This document shows positions 62,621 to 64,000 of a stretch of 64,000 nt of DNA, piece after piece (within the stretch, counting starts at the first letter, position 1; each line of letters opens with the position of its first letter). The notes under the pieces were generated by a model that saw nothing but the letters and a program-made list of their open reading frames with translations, did no database searches and was not told the origin of the DNA. The stretch comes from Sphingomonas endolithica (GTDB taxonomy: Bacteria > Pseudomonadota > Alphaproteobacteria > Sphingomonadales > Sphingomonadaceae), in NCBI RefSeq assembly GCF_025231525.1, contig NZ_CP103057.1:3792501-3856500 (forward strand), written 5' to 3'. Made by a program: the position numbers and the translations under genes.

Positions 62621-63040
62621 ATGGACAACCGGCCGATTTCGATCGTCAATTTCGAACGCTGCTATCTCGGCGCGTTCGCCATCGGTTTGGTCAACACGGC
62701 CATGTCGTGGCAGGCGACCACCGCCAAGCTTGCGCCGCAGGCGGCAATGTTCGGCACTTGGTATCTGCCCGCCGTCACCCTGATCGGGTTCGCGATCACG
62801 CTGGCTCTGTGGTATTTCATCGCCCGGCGCGGCAGTGCGGTCGCCAAGTGGATCGCCACCGTGTTCCTCGTGCTCGGCCTGCTCGGTTTGCTGATCACGC
62901 TGCCGATGGGCACCTATCCCAAGGGCATTGGCGGCATCCTCGGCATCGTATCGACGGTGCTGCAGGTGATCGCGATCTGGCTGCTGTTCCGTCCGGATAC
63001 CAAGGTCTGGTTCGGCGAAACCAAGGCAGACGCTGCTTGA
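62621..63040 (+). CDS. small four-helix membrane protein, unknown
   Basis: Protein of 139 aa with about four membrane segments: near residues 14-30, 47-68, 75-96 and 103-122. It has the polar ends MDNRPISIVNFERCY and LFRPDTKVWFGETKADAA. A gggggaaag ribosome-binding site precedes the ATG. Its stop overlaps the putative TTG start of the RNase T2 gene, so the two are coupled. I do not recognise a characterised family. Confidence 0.85.
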   Translation: MDNRPISIVNFERCYLGAFAIGLVNTAMSWQATTAKLAPQAAMFGTWYLPAVTLIGFAITLALWYFIARRGSAVAKWIATVFLVLGLLGLLITLPMGTYPKGIGGILGIVSTVLQVIAIWLLFRPDTKVWFGETKADAA

Positions 63041-63741
63041 AGATCGCTTTTGCCGCCATGATCGTGGCGGCGGCACCGGGCGTGGCCCAGGCGCAGGCTT
63101 ATAGCTGCGCCGTGCCACGCACGATCGCGACACCGCGCGCCGATCTGCCATCGGCCAGCCAGCCCAGGCGCATCCTGCCGATCGGCAGCTATACGCTCGC
63201 CATCACCTGGGCGCCGCAATATTGCCGCGACCATGTTGGCGATGCATCGTCCCGCTTCCAATGCGACACGGGGCGCTTCGGCTTCACGCTGCACGGGCTG
63301 TGGCCGGATGGCACCGGGGCCGAGTGGCCGCAATATTGCACCGCGACGGGCATCGTCCCGCGTCAGGTGATCCGCGCCACGATCTGCGCCACGCCGTCGC
63401 CGCAGTTGATCCAGCATGAATGGGCAAAGCACGGCACCTGCATGAAGACGACTCCGGCCACCTATTTCCGCTCTTCGACGCGCTTGTTCTCCAAGCTGCG
63501 CTATCCCGACATGGATGCGCTGTCACGCGGGCCGCTGACGGCAGGGGTATTCGCGCGCGCGCTGTCGCGGAGCAATCCGGGCCTGCCGGCCAGCGCGATC
63601 CGCGTCACGGCGACGCATCAGGGCTGGCTCGACGAGGTGTGGCTGTGCCTCGACAAGGCGTACCGTTATGAGCGTTGCCGGCCGAATTCGGGCGGCCTGT
63701 CGGCGGAAACGCCGCTGCAGATCTGGCGCGGTCGGCGATAA
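63037..63741 (+). CDS. RNase T2 family secreted ribonuclease
   Basis: Endoribonuclease of 234 aa with a signal peptide MKIAFAAMIVAAAPGVAQAQ when read from the TTG at 63037, which overlaps the upstream stop (TTGA); ATG at 63058 would shorten the signal. The catalytic blocks are intact: FTLHGLWPDG (CAS I) and HEWAKHGTC (CAS II), each with the catalytic His. Several Cys residues fit the family disulfides. It would act in the periplasm or outside the cell, supplying nucleotides. Confidence 0.92.
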   Translation: MKIAFAAMIVAAAPGVAQAQAYSCAVPRTIATPRADLPSASQPRRILPIGSYTLAITWAPQYCRDHVGDASSRFQCDTGRFGFTLHGLWPDGTGAEWPQYCTATGIVPRQVIRATICATPSPQLIQHEWAKHGTCMKTTPATYFRSSTRLFSKLRYPDMDALSRGPLTAGVFARALSRSNPGLPASAIRVTATHQGWLDEVWLCLDKAYRYERCRPNSGGLSAETPLQIWRGRR

Positions 63742-63770
63742 GGGGGCTACGCCTGCCTTGCACATGACGC

Positions 63771-63797
63771 GTCACCCCGGACCTGTTCCGGGGTGAC
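63771..63797. repeat. single-hairpin palindromic repeat (gtcaccccggacctgttccggg)
   Basis: gtcaccccgg-acctgtt-ccggggtgac, a stem with the ends in the same order as the two-arm elements elsewhere. It lies between the convergent RNase T2 and DUF4112 genes and may form a terminator for both. Confidence 0.7.
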
Positions 63798-63813
63798 GGC
63801 ACCGGGGCGGGCG

Positions 63814-64000
63814 TCAGCCCTGATCGATCACCGCAGTCGCGGGATAATGCCGATCGAGATGCTTCTTGATGATCCGCAGGTTGCGCGTGTTCGATCGGAA
63901 AAAGAAGTCCGGCACGGCGCCGACGAACGGCACCAGCCCGAGCAGGAAGTCCACCCCGACATTGCCGAACATGCGGGTGATCTGTGTCTTGGATATGCCC
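63814..64000 (-). CDS. DUF4112 family protein, 3' end only
   Basis: Minus-strand frame open to the window edge; the last 61 codons read ...GNVGVDFLLGLVPFVGAVPDFFFRSN, then RNLRIIKKHLDRHY and a short tail ending IDQG. The GxVPFVGxxPD block and the Arg/Lys-rich helix match DUF4112 membrane-associated proteins of unknown function. The 5' part lies beyond the window, so the full length and start are unknown. Confidence 0.8.
   Translation of the reverse strand, partial: GISKTQITRMFGNVGVDFLLGLVPFVGAVPDFFFRSNTRNLRIIKKHLDRHYPATAVIDQG

Overview
The window is chromosomal DNA from a GC-rich alphaproteobacterium, most likely Sphingomonas or a close relative. The evidence is the large Xanthomonas/Caulobacter-type TonB receptors, a SapC/cupin/tryptophan-halogenase cassette, xylose genes that look very like the Caulobacter Weimberg genes (from memory, not computed), and dispersed palindromic repeats of the kind common in sphingomonads. 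No phage structural genes, transposases, rRNA, tRNA or CRISPR arrays were recognised.

Region 1 (1-39,300) is a xylan / glucuronoxylan utilisation island. Outer-membrane uptake is represented by two TonB receptors, the first cut by the window edge. Exported hydrolases are a type-B carboxylesterase, an alpha/beta-hydrolase esterase, an SGNH-CE4 fusion esterase, two GH43 enzymes, GH67 alpha-glucuronidase and two GH3 enzymes. A sugar-porter MFS imports sugars. Xylose can be handled by two routes encoded here: isomerase plus xylulokinase (xylA, xylB), and oxidative Weimberg enzymes (xylose dehydrogenase SDR, xylD, xylX). A Tat-exported SMP-30 lactonase and a Tat-exported Gfo/Idh/MocA oxidoreductase may add a periplasmic oxidation step. 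The alpha-ketoglutarate-semialdehyde dehydrogenase and an endoxylanase are not in the window. Two LacI-family regulators are present. A 14-bp near-palindrome close to TGGTAGCGCTATCA lies upstream of five transcription units (TonB receptor cassette; GH43-xylB-xylA-esterase; xylD-MFS; SGNH/CE4-xylX-SDR; the divergent aguA-GH43 and GH3), so most of the island looks like one regulon. A different LacI-type site lies before the first GH3 and over the start of the first lacI.

Within the same island the TonB receptor is followed, after two hairpins, by SapC, a JmjC-like cupin, a flavin-dependent tryptophan halogenase, a Gfo oxidoreductase and a secreted cupin. This cassette has no settled function, and its link to a xylan operator is the most interesting feature of the window.

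Region 2 (39,267-52,483) holds housekeeping metabolism: an aldo/keto reductase, putA, kynU, a quinone oxidoreductase, leuD, a 35-codon ORF coupled to leuC, leuC, an epimerase, a GST, and a succinyl-CoA:3-oxoacid CoA-transferase pair split by an e(P4)-type acid phosphatase gene.

Region 3 (52,484-64,000) holds a BlaI/BlaR1-like regulatory pair with two operator dyads, an MBL hydrolase, a DUF4230 protein, membrane proteins, nadA and nadC, a GH19-type lysozyme with a peptidoglycan-binding domain, a DUF885 protein, an RNase T2, and the 3' end of a DUF4112 gene. Palindromic repeats fill most larger intergenic gaps.
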